Below are positions 6,020 to 6,436 of a stretch of 6,436 nt of DNA, in pieces. This DNA comes from Pseudomonadota bacterium. GTDB taxonomy: Bacteria; Pseudomonadota; Alphaproteobacteria; Sphingomonadales; Sphingomonadaceae. The notes below the pieces were generated by a model. That model did no database searches. It was given only the letters and a program-made list of their open reading frames with translations, and was not told where the DNA came from. Location of the stretch: assembly GCA_030271565.1 (NCBI GenBank), contig JARXKR010000070.1, forward strand, positions 1-6,436, read 5' to 3'. Position 1 is the first letter of the stretch. Each line of letters opens with the position of its first letter. The position numbers and the translations under genes were made by a program.

Positions 6020-6128
6020 AAACCCGTCCATGCTGAGCTTGTCGAAGCACTGTCCTTTTCTTCGAGCCCCGCGCACGACGGCCCGGAGAAAAAGCAGCCC
6101 TTCGACAGGCTCAGGGTAGACGGGGTTT
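6020..6128. repeat. 109-bp dyad repeat of the GCTGAGCTTGTCGAAG type
   Basis: The left arm (6020-about 6062) runs AAACCC, GTCCATGCTGAGCTTGTC, GAAGCACTG and a TCCTTTTCTT tail. The complement of the right arm (about 6087-6128) runs AAACCCCGTC, CCTGAGCCTGTCGAAGGGCT and a GCTTTTTCTC tail. The arms match with one indel and a handful of substitutions, and the loop region near 6070 is also partly symmetric. The core CCTGAGCCTGTCGAAGG is, from memory, a very widespread dispersed palindrome in GC-rich proteobacteria including sphingomonads. It lies between two leftward genes, the phosphatase stop and the hydroxylase start, ending 5 bp from the phosphatase stop codon. It could stabilise the upstream transcript's 3' end or attenuate read-through. 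Confidence 0.8.
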
Positions 6129-6133
6129 AGAGC

Positions 6134-6436
6134 CTACTTAGCGCAGGTGTTGCTGGAACTGCCATCGACATCGAGGCAGCGCCCGTCGAAGGTGCCATCG
6201 GGCAGGGTCAGCCCAAGGATCGCCACCAAAGTAGGCGCGATATCGACCGTTTCCACCGGCTGGGGTTGCTCAAACCCGGGCACGCCCTTGCGCCAGAACA
6301 GCATCGGCACGCGCCGGTCATAATCCCACGCGCTGCCGTGGGTGGCGATATAGGCGCCGGGGATCGGCTCGGGGATCGGCACAATCGCGCGGTCGAGCAG
6401 GATGATCACGTCGCCCGACCGCGCCGGATCGAACGA
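6134..6436 (-). CDS. Alkaline phosphatase, PhoK/PafA-like (C-terminal fragment)
   Basis: Only the last 100 residues and the stop are inside the window; the frame is open to the right edge. The visible part begins SFDPARSGDVIILLDRAIV, then has IATHGSAWDYDRRVPMLFW (about 33-51) and VETVDIAPTLVAILGL (about 63-78), ending in a short tail after DGRCLDVDG. The RSGDV segment, THGS(x)3YD(x)3P followed by a hydrophobic stretch, and the DIAPTLA-like motif are the usual C-terminal end of type I phosphodiesterase/nucleotide pyrophosphatase-like alkaline phosphatases such as Sphingomonas PhoK. The His in THGS corresponds to the last zinc ligand in those enzymes. They are normally secreted periplasmic phosphomonoesterases; the signal peptide and nucleophile would lie outside the window. 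Two cysteines in the tail could form a disulfide. A GTG at 6407-6409 is internal, not a start. The hydroxylase gene follows 138 bp downstream on the same strand. Confidence 0.85.
   Translation of the reverse strand, partial: SFDPARSGDVIILLDRAIVPIPEPIPGAYIATHGSAWDYDRRVPMLFWRKGVPGFEQPQPVETVDIAPTLVAILGLTLPDGTFDGRCLDVDGSSSNTCAK

Noticed and set aside
6407..6409. GTG as the start of a small 91-residue protein
   Set aside because: The frame stays open upstream to the window edge and the preceding residues (SFDPARSGD) belong to the conserved phosphatase C-terminal region, so this is an internal Val codon.

Overview
The window is a compact, GC-rich stretch of bacterial chromosome. It carries housekeeping genes for phospholipid precursor synthesis, tRNA modification, tetrapyrrole synthesis and ubiquinone synthesis. 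Gene content and order (gpsA and tsaD leftward, divergent from hemC-hemD and a mitofilin-like membrane protein, then a UbiH-family hydroxylase) point to an alphaproteobacterium. The order Sphingomonadales (Erythrobacter, Porphyrobacter or Novosphingobium type) is most likely. This assignment rests on gene order, protein flavour and the style of the intergenic repeats; no database search was made.

Layout from left to right. (1) gpsA, leftward, runs off the left edge and lacks about its last 50-60 residues. It begins with a TTG codon. (2) A 107-bp GC-rich inverted repeat lies between gpsA and tsaD, and the gpsA ribosome-binding site sits inside its inner hairpin. (3) tsaD (leftward, complete) starts only 43 bp from the divergent hemC. 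(4) hemC, hemD and a single-span mitofilin/COG4223-like protein run rightward with gaps of 2 and 15 bp, so they almost certainly form one operon. (5) The convergent gap of 200 bp holds a 177-bp element that is palindromic along nearly its whole length. (6) A leftward UbiH/COQ6-family FAD hydroxylase follows. (7) A 109-bp dyad of another repeat family comes next. (8) The C-terminal 100 residues of a PhoK/PafA-like alkaline phosphatase, leftward, run off the right edge.

HemC and HemD carry out consecutive steps from porphobilinogen to uroporphyrinogen III. The membrane protein behind them belongs to a family often found next to hem genes in alphaproteobacteria, but its link to haem synthesis is unproven. 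TsaD makes the t6A37 tRNA modification. GpsA supplies sn-glycerol-3-phosphate for phospholipids.

I see no phage, plasmid, CRISPR, toxin-antitoxin, defence or biosynthetic-cluster signal, and no tRNA or rRNA. I do not think the window contains a new multi-gene system. The most unusual signals are the intergenic repeats: each of the three gaps longer than 100 bp is largely filled by a palindromic element, and one of these supplies, and probably masks, the ribosome-binding site of gpsA. No gene-free stretch exceeds 200 bp.
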